Shown: positions 21,683 through 31,841 of the stretch, piece by piece
How the letters are laid out: every line of letters starts with the position of its first letter
How positions within the stretch are numbered: the first letter of the stretch is position 1
DNA from: Glycocaulis alkaliphilus
Lineage (GTDB): Bacteria; Pseudomonadota; Alphaproteobacteria; Caulobacterales; Maricaulaceae
Direction of reading: 5' to 3'
DNA: 64,000 nucleotides
NCBI RefSeq assembly: GCF_004000605.1
Contig: NZ_CP018911.1
Location: 1,178,001-1,242,000 of the forward strand
Translations under genes and position numbers: made by a program
Notes under the pieces: generated by a model
Databases searched by the model: none
What the model saw: only the letters and a program-made list of their open reading frames with translations
Told to the model about the DNA's origin: nothing

Positions 21683-22246
21683 ATGCGCTCAATCGCCGCT
21701 GTATTTGCCGCCGCCCTTGTCCTGTCCGGGTGCCAGAGTGTGCGCGACCGCTTCGACGGACCGCAGCCCAATCCGGGTCCGTGCCCCAATGCGTTGTCCC
21801 TGTATGACGCGCACCGTCTGGTGGAGTTCAGGGGCGAGGAACGTGTTCTGCGCAATGTCGGCTTTACCGGCGAAATCCTGAATGTGAGGGGTGCCTGCAC
21901 CTACACCGATACGCGGGTCTCGCCCATCGACATGCAGATGGCTGTCCGCTTTGCCTTTGGCCGCGGCGCAGCTGCCGAGAGCAGCGAGAAAACCTATTAT
22001 TACTTCGTGGCCGTCACACGCACGGACAGCGTTGTTATCGCCCGCGAGGTATTCCCGATCACTGTCCGCTTCCAGCCGGGTGAAGACCGGGTCGAGCTGA
22101 CCGAGGAAATCGGCTCGATCGTGATTCCGCGTGCCGAGGCGACAACCTCCGGCGCCAATTTCGAGGTGATTGTCGGCTTTGAGATGACGCCGGAACAGGT
22201 TGAGTTCAACCGCTCCGGCCTGCGTTTCCGCGTCCCTGTCGAGTAA
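21683..22246 (+). CDS. Small lipoprotein of unknown function
   Basis: 187 residues. The signal [17 protein letters not shown] has a standard lipobox (LSGC). The mature part is a beta-rich domain with [19 protein letters not shown] and [18 protein letters not shown]; the two Cys may pair. Later segments ([45 protein letters not shown]) look like an Ig-like or C2-like sandwich. It is followed 12 bases later by argS, so the two may share a transcript. I do not recognise a named family. Confidence 0.8.
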   Translation: MRSIAAVFAAALVLSGCQSVRDRFDGPQPNPGPCPNALSLYDAHRLVEFRGEERVLRNVGFTGEILNVRGACTYTDTRVSPIDMQMAVRFAFGRGAAAESSEKTYYYFVAVTRTDSVVIAREVFPITVRFQPGEDRVELTEEIGSIVIPRAEATTSGANFEVIVGFEMTPEQVEFNRSGLRFRVPVE

Positions 22247-22258
22247 ATCTGGACCGTC

Positions 22259-24022
22259 ATGACCCGTCTTGCCGATCAGCTCAGCGCCCTGCTGGGCGAT
22301 GCCTTTGCCGCTATGGAACTCGACCCGGCGCTTGGACGTGTTTCCGAAAGCGACCGCCCCGATCTGGCGCCCTATCAGTGCAATGGTGCGCTGGCGGCTG
22401 CCAAGCAGGCGGGCAAACCGCCACGCGCGATTGCCGATGGCGTCAAGGCGCATCTGGCTGCCACCGCGCCCGATCTCGACATTGAGATTGCCGGGCCGGG
22501 CTTTTTGAACATCACACCGTCGCAACAGCTTTATTCCGCACGGGCACGCGTCATTAGCGCCGATGAGCGCACGGGCGCTGGCCAGGTGGAGACACCGCTC
22601 AAGGTGATGATCGATTTTGGCGGTCCGAACGTCGCCAAGCCCATGCATGTCGGACATTTGCGCTCCTCGGTCATTGGCGACAGCCTGCAGCGCCTGATGC
22701 GCTTCCTTGGCCATGAGGTGACGAGCGACATCCATCTGGGTGACTGGGGGCTGCAGATGGGCCAGCTCATCACAGAGCTGGAAGACGAGCAGCCAGACTT
22801 GCCCTATTTCGACGAGGCCTTCACCGGGCCGTACCCGGCTGATGCGCCCGTCACGATCGAAGACCTTGCCCGGCTCTACCCGCAGGCCAGCGCCAAGGGC
22901 AAGGAAGACCCCGCCCGTCAGGAGCGCTCGCGCAAGGCGACGGCTGAACTGCAGGCGGGACGTGCAGGCTATCGCGCTCTGCTGAAGCACTTCATCAATG
23001 TCTCGATTGCGGCGCTGAAGGAGGATTTCTCGGCACTGGGCGTGCATTTCGACCTCTGGAAGGGCGAAAGCGACGTCAACGATCTGATCCCCGGCCTCGT
23101 CGAGGATTTCAAGGCGCGCGGCGTGGCGGAACTTTCTGACGGCGCGTGGATTGTCCGGGTGGCGCGCGAGGACGACAAGAAGGAGCTAGCGCCCCTCATC
23201 CTCGTCAGCTCGCAAGGCTCCGCCCTCTACGCGACGACGGATCTCGCGACCATTCAGGACCGGCGTGACACGATCAATCCCGGCCTGATCCTCTATGTGG
23301 TCGATCTGGGTCAGTCAGACCATTTCGAGCAGGTCTTCCGCGCCGCCGTGAAGGCGGGCCTCGCGAGCGAAGGCGGGCTGGAGCATGTGAAGTTCGGCAC
23401 GGTCAACGGCCCGGACGGCAAGCGCCTGCGCACGCGGTCCGGCGGCACGTTCCGGCTGGCCGATCTGATCGAGGAAGCACGTGAGCGCGCCCGTGCGCGT
23501 CTGGCTGAAGCCGGTCTTGGCGAGACGCTCGACGCTGATGCGCTCGAAGATGTGGCCCGCAAGGTCGCCAATGCCGCGATAAAGTTCGCTGACCTGCAGA
23601 ATTACCGCACCACGAATTACATTTTCGAGATGGACCGGTTTGTGTCCTTCGAGGGCAAGACCGGGCCTTACCTGCTCTATCAGGCCGTGCGTATCAAATC
23701 GCTGCTGCGCAAAGCCGCTGGCGAGGGGCTGGAGCCGGGCGAGATCAGCGTCTCTGCGCCGGAGGAGGCTGCTCTGGTGCGCCGTCTCGACGGCTTCCAC
23801 GGGGCGCTGATGCGCGCCCATGATGACCGCGCGCCGAACCATATCTGCGAGCACGTCTACGGTCTCTCGCAGGCCTTTTCCAGCTTCTACGCGGCCTGTC
23901 CGATCCTGCCGGAGAAAGACGAGGCCGTACGCCGCTCACGCCTGGCGCTGGCCGCGCTGACGCTCAAACAGCTTGAGCTGGGCCTCTCCCTGATCGGTGT
24001 TGAAGCGCCCGAGCAGATGTAG
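22259..24022 (+). CDS. argS: Arginyl-tRNA synthetase
   Basis: 587 residues, class I. The N-terminal Arg-tRNA additional domain is followed by the HIGH-like site GGPNVAKPMHVGHLRSSVIGD near residue 120, then the catalytic core (LVSSQGSALYATTDLATI) and the C-terminal helical anticodon domain (DALMRAHDD-like HGALMRAHDDRAPNHICEHVYGLSQAFSSFY). The KMSK site is replaced by the family's usual GKRLRTRSGGT-type sequence. Charges tRNA-Arg. Single-copy essential gene. Confidence 0.97.
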   Translation: MTRLADQLSALLGDAFAAMELDPALGRVSESDRPDLAPYQCNGALAAAKQAGKPPRAIADGVKAHLAATAPDLDIEIAGPGFLNITPSQQLYSARARVISADERTGAGQVETPLKVMIDFGGPNVAKPMHVGHLRSSVIGDSLQRLMRFLGHEVTSDIHLGDWGLQMGQLITELEDEQPDLPYFDEAFTGPYPADAPVTIEDLARLYPQASAKGKEDPARQERSRKATAELQAGRAGYRALLKHFINVSIAALKEDFSALGVHFDLWKGESDVNDLIPGLVEDFKARGVAELSDGAWIVRVAREDDKKELAPLILVSSQGSALYATTDLATIQDRRDTINPGLILYVVDLGQSDHFEQVFRAAVKAGLASEGGLEHVKFGTVNGPDGKRLRTRSGGTFRLADLIEEARERARARLAEAGLGETLDADALEDVARKVANAAIKFADLQNYRTTNYIFEMDRFVSFEGKTGPYLLYQAVRIKSLLRKAAGEGLEPGEISVSAPEEAALVRRLDGFHGALMRAHDDRAPNHICEHVYGLSQAFSSFYAACPILPEKDEAVRRSRLALAALTLKQLELGLSLIGVEAPEQM

Positions 24023-24184
24023 GCCTCGCGCAGCGTTTTTCCCCGGCGTTGATCGAGGCGGTCTCCTAACTGTCGCTTCTTATTTGCCAAACCGACATCA
24101 TCCGGTTGTCGGGATGTCATGGAGACCCCCTATTCGTCCGGCTTTGGCAGCGCGCGGGGCGCGCCGATCCGAAGGGGACATACC

Positions 24185-26608
24185 ATGAAACACCTGCTCA
24201 CCACGGCGTCGCTGGCCGTGCTGGCGTCCAGTCTTACAGGCTTTGACGCAAGCGCCCATGCCCAGAGCGATGGCGCACAAGCCCAGACAGACCGCGATAC
24301 GATCATTGTAACCGGTACGCGTGCCGCCAACCGCACTGCGTTCGATACGCTGGCACCGGTTGATGTGCTGACCGGAGAAGCCATCGGTCAGACCGTATCG
24401 CCTGAGCTGATCGATTCGCTGGCCCAGCTCGTTCCGTCTTTCAATGTGCAGCGTCTGCCTCTCGGCGATGGCCAGATATTCGTGCGCCCTGCCCGGCTGC
24501 GGTCGCTGTCGCCTGATCAGACCCTGGTGCTGATCAACGGCAAGCGCCGTCACCGCTCGGCCTTCCTGGGCAATCGCGGCGCCCAGGCCGTCGACATGGC
24601 CCAGATTCCCAGCTCCGCCATTTCACGTATCGAAGTCCTGCGCGACGGCGCCTCGGCTCAATACGGGTCTGACGCGATCGCGGGCGTGATCAACATCATC
24701 CTCGACAGCCAGCCCGGCTTTTCCAGCTTTGGACAGTACTCTCAGTACTATGAGGGTGATGGCGAGCTCTACCAGCTTGGTGCTCAGGCCGGGTTCGATC
24801 TGGACGGGCGCGGCTTTCTGGTCTTGTCGGCAGAGTATTCGGACGCCAGCGCCACCTCGCGCTCGCGCCAGCGGCCCGACGCCATCGAGTTCCAGGCGGC
24901 GAACCCGCAACTCAACGTCCCCGATCCCGTGCAACGCTGGGGCAAGCCGGACCGGGAAGCCTTCCGGCTGGCGCTCAACTCGGCCTTTGCTTTCAACACC
25001 GCCGTTGAAGGCTATGTGTTCGGCACACTTGGCTGGGGCAGCGGCGTCAATGATTTCAACTGGCGTAACCCGGCGAGCACCAGCGCCTACAACACCACCC
25101 CGCTCGACCCGAACTATAATCTGGCTGCCATCTTCCCGGCCGGTTTCACACCGCGCTTCGGTCAGGATGACACCGACCGCGCGCTGACCGCCGGTATCCG
25201 CGGCGAGCTGAACCCCGCTTTCAGCTGGGATCTCTCGGCCAGCTATGGGCGCAATGAGATCGACTATTTCATCAATGAGACGATCAACGCCTCGCTCGGT
25301 TCGGCCAGCCCGACCGAGTTTCGTGCTGGCATATTGCGTCAGCGCGATTTCAACCTGAATGCCGACTTTGTCTACCTGCTCGACACCGGGCTGGCCGAAC
25401 CGGTCAATATCGCGTTCGGGCTCGAGCGGCGCGACGAACGTTTCGAGATCGAGGCGGGCGACCTGGCCTCCTATCAGGTCGGGCCGCTGGCCGCCGTTGG
25501 GCTCCCGTCCGGCTCCAACGGCTTTCCGGGCTATAGCGATCTCCAGGCCGGCACCTTCGATCAGGAAAGCTATGCGGGCTATCTCGATGTCGAGGCGGCA
25601 CTTACCGAGCAGCTGACCGTCGGCGGCGCCATCCGCTATGAAGACTATTCCGATTTCGGCTCTACTACCGATTACAAGCTGTCAGGCCGCTTTGCGTTTA
25701 CCGGCAATCTGGCGGTGCGGGGCACATGGTCGACGGGCTTTCGTGCGCCCACGCCGGGCCAGCTGGAGTCTGAACGGACCAGCCAGGGCCTGAACTCGGT
25801 GACCCTCAACCTCGTCACCAATGGGCGTTTCAACCCGACCGGTCCGGTGGCCGACATCATCAATGCACGCCCCGGCGGCCAGGTTATCCTGCCGCTCACG
25901 CCGGAAACCTCGGAAAACCGCTCGGTGGGCGTCGTCTTCCGCAACGATCTGGGGTTCACCGCGACGCTTGATCTCTACCAGATCGACGTGGAGGACCGCT
26001 TCTCGACGCGCGGCGGCTTCCAGCTGACCGACGCAGAGCGCGCCCAGCTGGTCGCACTCGGCATTCCGGGCGGCGAAAGCGTCAGCAACGCCTCCTTCTT
26101 CCAGAACGTGTTTGATACCCGCACGCGCGGCGTCGATTTCGTCCTGAACTGGGCCGGTCAGGCGCTGGCGGGCGATCTCAACCTGACGCTGGCCTATAAC
26201 TGGAACGAAACCACGGTGACGCGCGAAGCGATTGCCGGCGTGTTCAACGATGTATCCCGCCGCCTGTTCGAGGAAGGCCTGCCCCAGCACAATGCCGTGT
26301 TCACGGCAGACTATACCCGCGGACGCTGGGGCGTGGTGGCGCGGGCACGTCACTACGGACAATGGACCGACATTGATGACAGCGCGGACGTTCTGTTCCA
26401 GGACTTCAGCCCGATAACGCTGGTCGATGTCGCGGCATCATTCCAGCTGACCGACAATGTGCGCATCCGCGCGGGTGCCGAAAACGTGTTCGACACCTAC
26501 CCGGACGAATCGCGCAATCAGGCCAATCGCGGTCTGATATACTCGCGCAATGCGCCCTACGACACCGATGGCGGGAAGTGGTATTTCCGTGTTTCTGCGG
26601 CCTTCTAG
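24185..26608 (+). CDS. TonB-dependent outer-membrane receptor
   Basis: 807 residues from ATG 24185, which starts a Sec signal peptide (cleavage near AHAQS); the longer frame from 24119 is not signal-like. A TonB box-like DTIIVTGTR precedes the plug domain (FVRPARLRSLSPDQTLVLINGKRRH, ISRIEVLRDGASAQYGSDAIAGVINI). The 22-strand barrel ends with KWYFRVSAAF, a terminal-Phe outer-membrane signature. It imports a large or scarce ligand using the TonB system. The neighbour downstream is an exported PLP enzyme, which suggests an amino-acid-like or peptide substrate, but this is inference. Confidence 0.93.
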   Translation: MKHLLTTASLAVLASSLTGFDASAHAQSDGAQAQTDRDTIIVTGTRAANRTAFDTLAPVDVLTGEAIGQTVSPELIDSLAQLVPSFNVQRLPLGDGQIFVRPARLRSLSPDQTLVLINGKRRHRSAFLGNRGAQAVDMAQIPSSAISRIEVLRDGASAQYGSDAIAGVINIILDSQPGFSSFGQYSQYYEGDGELYQLGAQAGFDLDGRGFLVLSAEYSDASATSRSRQRPDAIEFQAANPQLNVPDPVQRWGKPDREAFRLALNSAFAFNTAVEGYVFGTLGWGSGVNDFNWRNPASTSAYNTTPLDPNYNLAAIFPAGFTPRFGQDDTDRALTAGIRGELNPAFSWDLSASYGRNEIDYFINETINASLGSASPTEFRAGILRQRDFNLNADFVYLLDTGLAEPVNIAFGLERRDERFEIEAGDLASYQVGPLAAVGLPSGSNGFPGYSDLQAGTFDQESYAGYLDVEAALTEQLTVGGAIRYEDYSDFGSTTDYKLSGRFAFTGNLAVRGTWSTGFRAPTPGQLESERTSQGLNSVTLNLVTNGRFNPTGPVADIINARPGGQVILPLTPETSENRSVGVVFRNDLGFTATLDLYQIDVEDRFSTRGGFQLTDAERAQLVALGIPGGESVSNASFFQNVFDTRTRGVDFVLNWAGQALAGDLNLTLAYNWNETTVTREAIAGVFNDVSRRLFEEGLPQHNAVFTADYTRGRWGVVARARHYGQWTDIDDSADVLFQDFSPITLVDVAASFQLTDNVRIRAGAENVFDTYPDESRNQANRGLIYSRNAPYDTDGGKWYFRVSAAF

Positions 26609-26683
26609 GCCATTTCAGACGGATGTATGCGCGGGGGCGGCACATGCGTGCCGCCCTTCGCTGTCCTCAAAGGAGCCCGTGTC

Positions 26684-27970
26684 ATGGACGTTTTTACCCG
26701 CCGGTCCATTCTTGGCGCCATCCCCATGCTGAGCGCAGCCCCTTCCCTCGCACGCTCGCTGAACGACCTGCCCGCCACCGCGCCAGATCCGGCAGAGGCT
26801 GCCCGCGATGAGAGCTTCTGGCAGGCAGTGCGCGGGCTTTATGACGTCACCAGCGAGATGATTCATCTCGAACACGGCAATTGGGGCATGATGGCCCGGC
26901 CCGTTCTGGACGCCCACAAGGCGGCGCTGGAAGAGGTCAATGCGCGCACGGCCATCTATGCGCGCACCCGGTTTGGCGCGGACGCACGGGCCGTCCTGCA
27001 GCAGACGGCGGCGGCGCTGGGCGCTGGCGAGGACGAAATCGTTTTCACCCGCAACGCCACCGAGGCCATGCAGGCACTGATCTCGGGATATAACCGCCTG
27101 CGCGATGGCGACGGTGTATTGTTTGCCGATCTGGACTATCCCTCCATGCAGACCGCCATGGGCTGGCTGTCGCGGCGGCGCGGCGCGCGGGTGCATACGA
27201 TCACGCTGCCCGAACCGGCCAGCCGCCAATCCGTTCTGGATGCCTATGCTGCGGCTCTGGAAGCGAACCCGCATATCCGGCTGGTGCTTGTCACCCATGT
27301 CAGCCACCGGACCGGGCTTCTCCTGCCGGTGCGTGAGCTGGTTGAACTGGCACGCGATCATGGCGCGGATGTGCTCGTGGATTCCGCCCATGCCTTCGGT
27401 CAGGTGGATTTCGATGTGAACACGCTGGGTGCCGATTTCATCGGTCTCAACCTGCACAAATGGATCGGCGCCCCGCTGGGTGTCGGTGCCATCTATATCC
27501 GCCGGGAGCGCATTGGCGATATCGATCCCTATATGAATGCCGCCGACCCGGCACCGCAGGGTATACGCGCGCGTGTCCATACCGGCACGGTCAATCTCGC
27601 CGCCCTGCTTGCCGTACCCCATGCACTGGCCATCCATGACCGGCTGGGGCCGGCGCGCAAGGCAGCCCGCCTGCGCCATCTGCGCAGTGCCTGGGCCGAA
27701 GCGCTGCGCGATCATCCCGCAATTGATGTGCTCACGCCGGCTGACCCCGCCCTCCACGCAGGGATCACCTCTTTCCGGCTGCGCGGACAAACGAGCGTCG
27801 AAGACAATGCGGCGCTGGCCGCGCGTCTGGCCGAAGAGTTCGGCATCTTCACCGTCATGCGCGACGGCCTTGCCAGCGGCGCCTGCGTGCGGGTGACACC
27901 GGCTGTCTTCACGCAAGACCATGAAATCGGCGCGCTGGTAGCGGCGCTGCGCAGGATCGTACATTCGTGA
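26684..27970 (+). CDS. Tat-exported class V aminotransferase-fold PLP enzyme (isopenicillin-N-epimerase-like)
   Basis: 428 residues from ATG 26684 with AAAGGAG upstream. The N-terminus MDVFTRRSILGAIP carries a twin-arginine motif, so a folded, cofactor-loaded enzyme would be exported. The PLP fold type I is clear: TRNATEAMQALI, VDSAHAFGQV for the cofactor Asp, and the Schiff-base Lys near residue 259 in NLHKWIGAPLGVG. Relatives include cysteine desulfurase-like and isopenicillin N epimerase-like proteins; the substrate is not evident. It follows the TonB receptor by 75 bases and is probably co-transcribed. Confidence 0.88.
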   Translation: MDVFTRRSILGAIPMLSAAPSLARSLNDLPATAPDPAEAARDESFWQAVRGLYDVTSEMIHLEHGNWGMMARPVLDAHKAALEEVNARTAIYARTRFGADARAVLQQTAAALGAGEDEIVFTRNATEAMQALISGYNRLRDGDGVLFADLDYPSMQTAMGWLSRRRGARVHTITLPEPASRQSVLDAYAAALEANPHIRLVLVTHVSHRTGLLLPVRELVELARDHGADVLVDSAHAFGQVDFDVNTLGADFIGLNLHKWIGAPLGVGAIYIRRERIGDIDPYMNAADPAPQGIRARVHTGTVNLAALLAVPHALAIHDRLGPARKAARLRHLRSAWAEALRDHPAIDVLTPADPALHAGITSFRLRGQTSVEDNAALAARLAEEFGIFTVMRDGLASGACVRVTPAVFTQDHEIGALVAALRRIVHS

Positions 27971-28059
27971 CCCGTTGGCCTGACGTTTCTCCCGATTGAC
28001 TCACGCGCGCGCCGGACTAGTTTGCGCGTCGAGCGGGGAGACCTGTTCGACATAAGGCA

Positions 28060-28258
28060 CCCAAGCGGGAGAGACCGGCCGAAGATGCCGGCGCCGAAGG
28101 CGCAACCGCCCCGGAAACGCTCAGGCCGCAGGACCGCTGGGACCGCCGACGCTGGAAAGAGGATTTTGCCTTCGGGCAGGATCCCACCGAAGGAGCAAGC
28201 GGCACGTGGGGTCAGCCCCGTTGCCGCGGGAATCTCTCAGGTCACGAGACAGCGGGGG
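28060..28258 (+). promoter_or_regulatory. Tandem glycine riboswitch
   Basis: Two consecutive aptamers precede gcvT. The first has GCGGGAGAGACC (about 28065-28076), CGCCGAAGGCGCAACC, and AAACGCTCAGGC-x-GCAGGACCGC. The second has GCTGGAAAGAGG (about 28151-28162), CACCGAAGGAGCAAGC, and AATCTCTCAGGTCACGAGACAGCGG. These are the conserved cores of the glycine class, which usually activates glycine-cleavage genes when glycine is plentiful. The 357-base gap 27971-28327 holds this element and no gene. Confidence 0.95.
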
Positions 28259-28327
28259 CAGGGCTGCCACGCGAGGCAATTCGCGTACGGCAGTGATTGC
28301 AAACCCGCGTTCAGGATTTCGTGACCC

Positions 28328-29437
28328 ATGGCCGACACAGCAGACCTCTTGAAAACCCCGCTTTACGATTTGCATGTCGAGCTTGGCGCTCGCATGGTCG
28401 AGTTCGCTGGCTACGCCATGCCGGTGCAATACCCGGCAGGCATCATGGCCGAGCATCTGCACACGCGCGAACTGGCTGGCCTGTTTGACGTCTCCCACAT
28501 GGGTCAGGCGCACATCACCGGCGACGAAGCCGCGCTGGAAGCGCTGATTACGGCAGACCTCTCGGTGCTCGGCGCTGGCGAGCAGAAATACACCCTCCTC
28601 CTGAACGCCGAGGGCGGGATCATGGACGACCTTATGGTCTCGCGGCCCTTCGGCGCGGATGGCGGCATTTTCGCTGTCGTCAATGCTGGCACAAAGGGCA
28701 AGGATTTCGCCCATATGCGCGCTGGCTTTGCCGGGCGGGCGACCCTTGCCGAACTGTCGGATCGCGCTCTGCTGGCCCTTCAGGGCCCCGCAGCGGCGGC
28801 TGTGTTCACCGGCCTGGTGCCGGAGGCGGCAAAGCTTGTCTTCATGCAATGCGGCGTGTTCACGCTGGACGGGGTGGAGATCTACGCCTCGCGCTCTGGC
28901 TATACCGGCGAGGACGGGTTTGAAATCTCCATTCCGGCAGACAAGGCCGAGAGAATCGCGCGCCTGCTGCTGTCTGATGAGCGCGTGAAGCCCATCGGCC
29001 TTGGCGCGCGCGACAGCCTGCGCCTGGAAGCCGGGCTTTGCCTTTATGGCCACGACATGGATGAGGGCCGCACGCCGGCCGAAGCAGCGCTCACCTGGGC
29101 CATCGCCAAAGTGCGCCGCGAGCGCGCGGACTTTCCGGGCGCGGCCAAAATCCTCAAGCAGATCGCGGACGGACCGGCGCAAAAGCGCGTTGGTATCAAG
29201 CCGCATGACAAATCACCCGCGCGCGAAGGCGCCGAGATTGTCCATAATGGCGAAGTCGTCGGCATCGTCACCTCTGGCGGATTCGGTCCCAGCTTTGGCG
29301 CGCCGGTCGCCATGGGCTATGTCCGCGCAGACCTTGCCAAGCCCGGCACGGCGCTGGAGCTGATGGTGCGCGGCAAGGCGCGCGCTGCCGAGGTCGCCAG
29401 CCTGCCCTTCACGCCGCACCGCTTCTACCGGGGCTGA
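28328..29437 (+). CDS. gcvT: Aminomethyltransferase, glycine cleavage T protein
   Basis: 369 residues. GcvT features: [18 protein letters not shown] near the N-terminus with the folate-binding region, [21 protein letters not shown] with the catalytic Asp, YTGEDGFEI, and [21 protein letters not shown]. It transfers the aminomethyl carbon from lipoyl-GcvH to tetrahydrofolate and releases ammonia. First gene after the riboswitch. Confidence 0.97.
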   Translation: MADTADLLKTPLYDLHVELGARMVEFAGYAMPVQYPAGIMAEHLHTRELAGLFDVSHMGQAHITGDEAALEALITADLSVLGAGEQKYTLLLNAEGGIMDDLMVSRPFGADGGIFAVVNAGTKGKDFAHMRAGFAGRATLAELSDRALLALQGPAAAAVFTGLVPEAAKLVFMQCGVFTLDGVEIYASRSGYTGEDGFEISIPADKAERIARLLLSDERVKPIGLGARDSLRLEAGLCLYGHDMDEGRTPAEAALTWAIAKVRRERADFPGAAKILKQIADGPAQKRVGIKPHDKSPAREGAEIVHNGEVVGIVTSGGFGPSFGAPVAMGYVRADLAKPGTALELMVRGKARAAEVASLPFTPHRFYRG

Positions 29438-29466
29438 TTTTTCATTTTTTACGGGGAGTTATCACC

Positions 29467-29832
29467 ATGACCACACGCTTCACCACAGACCATGAATGGG
29501 TCCGCCTTGAGGGCGATGTCGCCTTTATCGGCATCACCCAGTACGCAACCGAACAGCTGGGCGATGTCATCAGCGTGGAGCTGCCTGATGTGGGCAAGAG
29601 CTTCAAGAAGGGTGACGAGATCGCCGTGGTGGACTCGGTGAAAACCGCTGCCGAGGTGTACGCGCCGGTTTCTGGCGAGGTCATCGAGATCAATGACGGC
29701 ATCGAAGACGCGCCCCAGATCGTCAATGACGAGCCGCAAGGCGGTGGCTGGTTCGTGAAGCTGAAAATCGCCGACAAGGGCGAGCTGGATGGCCTGATGG
29801 ACGAAGCCGCCTACGCCAAGCACATCGGCTAG
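29467..29832 (+). CDS. gcvH: Glycine cleavage H protein
   Basis: 121 residues. The lipoyl-domain core is [19 protein letters not shown], with Lys in SVKTA as the lipoylated residue. [20 protein letters not shown] at the start and a [10 protein letters not shown] stretch near the end are also typical. It shuttles the aminomethyl group between GcvP, GcvT and the lipoamide dehydrogenase. Preceded by GGGGAG at 29453; lies 29 bases after gcvT. Confidence 0.98.
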   Translation: MTTRFTTDHEWVRLEGDVAFIGITQYATEQLGDVISVELPDVGKSFKKGDEIAVVDSVKTAAEVYAPVSGEVIEINDGIEDAPQIVNDEPQGGGWFVKLKIADKGELDGLMDEAAYAKHIG

Positions 29833-29848
29833 GGACGTTTCTGCGCTG

Positions 29849-30493
29849 ATGGTCTATCCGCCTCGCCACTTTGCCGTAACGGACCGGGCCGAGGCCGAGG
29901 CGGTGATGGCGGCCTATCCGTTTGCCACGTTCGTGGTGAGCGGAGCGGACGGGCTGGTGACGGCACGCACGCCGGTCGTGCTGGAGCGGGATCGCGAGGG
30001 GCGTGTAACCGCGCTGCTCGGCCATGTGTCCCGCGCCAATCCGGTCTGGCAGGCGGTGGGCGAGGGGGCGGAGGCTGTCGCGCTTTTTGCCGGGCCGCAT
30101 GCCTATGTCAGCGCGTCGGCCTATCCGTCCAAGGCCGACCATGGCCGGGCGGTGCCGACCTGGAACTATGTGGCCGCCGAGGCCCATGGACGCCTGACGG
30201 CCTTTGATGGCGCGGCCGAGCTGCGGGCGCTGCTGGAGGCGCTGACGGGCCGGTTCGAGGATGGACGGGCCGAGCCGTGGGCGGTGTCGGACGTGCCGCA
30301 GGACTATGTCGATGCGCTGCTGCGCGGGATTACCGGCCTTCGGCTGGCGGTGAGCAGCGTGACGGCGGTGAAGAAGCTCAGCCAGAACAAGGCTGGGACG
30401 GATTTTGACGGGGTTCTGGCGTTTCTGGACGCCGAACCTGAACCCGATGCCCGTCAGACGGCGGGCCTGATGAGAGAGTTGGAGCGAGGTTGA
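29849..30493 (+). CDS. PaiB-type FMN-binding protein
   Basis: 214 residues. PaiB family (split-barrel flavin fold) features: [67 protein letters not shown], and [14 protein letters not shown] near the C-terminus. Relatives are described as negative transcriptional regulators or FMN-dependent enzymes. Here it is inside the glycine-cleavage operon, 16 bases after gcvH, and its stop shares a base with the gcvPA start. It is thus under glycine control, though any role in glycine metabolism is inference. Confidence 0.9.
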   Translation: MVYPPRHFAVTDRAEAEAVMAAYPFATFVVSGADGLVTARTPVVLERDREGRVTALLGHVSRANPVWQAVGEGAEAVALFAGPHAYVSASAYPSKADHGRAVPTWNYVAAEAHGRLTAFDGAAELRALLEALTGRFEDGRAEPWAVSDVPQDYVDALLRGITGLRLAVSSVTAVKKLSQNKAGTDFDGVLAFLDAEPEPDARQTAGLMRELERG

Positions 30494-31839
30494 TGCGCTA
30501 TCTGCCGCTTACCCCTGAAGACCGCACCGAAATGCTTGGCGTCATTGGCGTCAGCTCGGTCGATGCGCTGTTTGCCGATGTGCCGCAGGCCGCGCGTCTC
30601 GATGGCCCGGTAGACCTGCCCCGCCGGGCGACCGAGCTGGAGGTGGAGCGCGCCTTTGCGGCCATGGCGAAGAAGAATATCGCCGCCAGCGACACGGCCT
30701 TCTTCGTCGGGGCAGGGGCCTACAAGCACCACATCCCGGCCAGCGTGGATCATCTGATCCAGCGTTCGGAATTCCTCACCGCCTACACGCCTTACCAGCC
30801 GGAAATCAGCCAGGGCACGCTGCAGACCCTGTTCGAGTTCCAGACGCAAGTGGCGCGCCTGACCGGCATGGATATCGCCAATGCCTCCATGTATGACGGC
30901 TCGACGGCGTGCGCGGAGGCGGTGCTGATGGCGGCCCGGGTGACCAAGCGCTCGCGCGCGGTGCTCTCCGGCAATCTGCATCCGCACTATGCCGAGGCGA
31001 CGCGCACGCTCGCGCGCTACATGAATATCGACGTCGCCGCAGAAGCGCCGGTGCCGGGCGGCCTCGATGATGTCATTAGCCAGATCGACGAGGAAACCGC
31101 CTGCGTCGTGGTGCAGAACCCGGACGTGTTTGGCGGCATCCATGATCTGCGTCCGATTGCCGAAGCGGCCCATGCCAAGGGCGCGCTGCTGATCGCTGTA
31201 TTTACCGAGATTGTATCGCTTGGCCTGATCGAAAGCCCCGGCGCGATGGGCGCGGACATTGTGGTCGGCGAGGGCCAGTCCATCGGTGTCGGCCTGCAGT
31301 TTGGCGGACCTTATGTGGGGCTTTTCGCCTGCCGCAATGACAAGAGCTTCATCCGCAACATGCCGGGCCGTCTGGCGGGTGAAACCATCGATGCCGACGG
31401 ACGGCGCGGCTATGTGCTCACCCTCTCCACGCGCGAGCAGCATATCCGCCGCGACCGGGCCACCTCCAACATCTGTACCAATTCCGGGCTGATGGCGCTC
31501 GCCTTTACCATCCACATGACGCTGCTGGGGGAGAAGGGTCTCAAACACCTTGCCGCCCTCAATCACGAGCGGGCGGTGGAGCTGGCTGATGCGCTCTCTG
31601 CCGTGCCGGGCGTGACGGTCGAGACCGGCGCCTTCTTCAACGAGTTTACGGTGAAGCTGCCGAAAAATGCCGCTGAAGTCACCGAAAGCCTGATCGCCAA
31701 GGGCGTGCTGGCAGGCGTTCCGGCCAGCCGCCTCTGGCCCGATGGCGGGCTGGATGACCGGCTCATCATCGCCGCGACCGAAACCAACACCGATGCCGAC
31801 ATTGCGCTCTTCGCGTCCGCCCTCAAAGAGGTGCTCTAA
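30493..31839 (+). CDS. gcvPA: Glycine dehydrogenase (decarboxylating) alpha subunit
   Basis: 448 residues from ATG 30493, overlapping the paiB stop by one base. It is the N-terminal half of P protein in the split form: [72 protein letters not shown], and GDGQS-like [17 protein letters not shown]. Works with the beta subunit to decarboxylate glycine using PLP. gcvPB follows after three bases. Confidence 0.97.
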   Translation: MRYLPLTPEDRTEMLGVIGVSSVDALFADVPQAARLDGPVDLPRRATELEVERAFAAMAKKNIAASDTAFFVGAGAYKHHIPASVDHLIQRSEFLTAYTPYQPEISQGTLQTLFEFQTQVARLTGMDIANASMYDGSTACAEAVLMAARVTKRSRAVLSGNLHPHYAEATRTLARYMNIDVAAEAPVPGGLDDVISQIDEETACVVVQNPDVFGGIHDLRPIAEAAHAKGALLIAVFTEIVSLGLIESPGAMGADIVVGEGQSIGVGLQFGGPYVGLFACRNDKSFIRNMPGRLAGETIDADGRRGYVLTLSTREQHIRRDRATSNICTNSGLMALAFTIHMTLLGEKGLKHLAALNHERAVELADALSAVPGVTVETGAFFNEFTVKLPKNAAEVTESLIAKGVLAGVPASRLWPDGGLDDRLIIAATETNTDADIALFASALKEVL

Positions 31840-31841
31840 CC

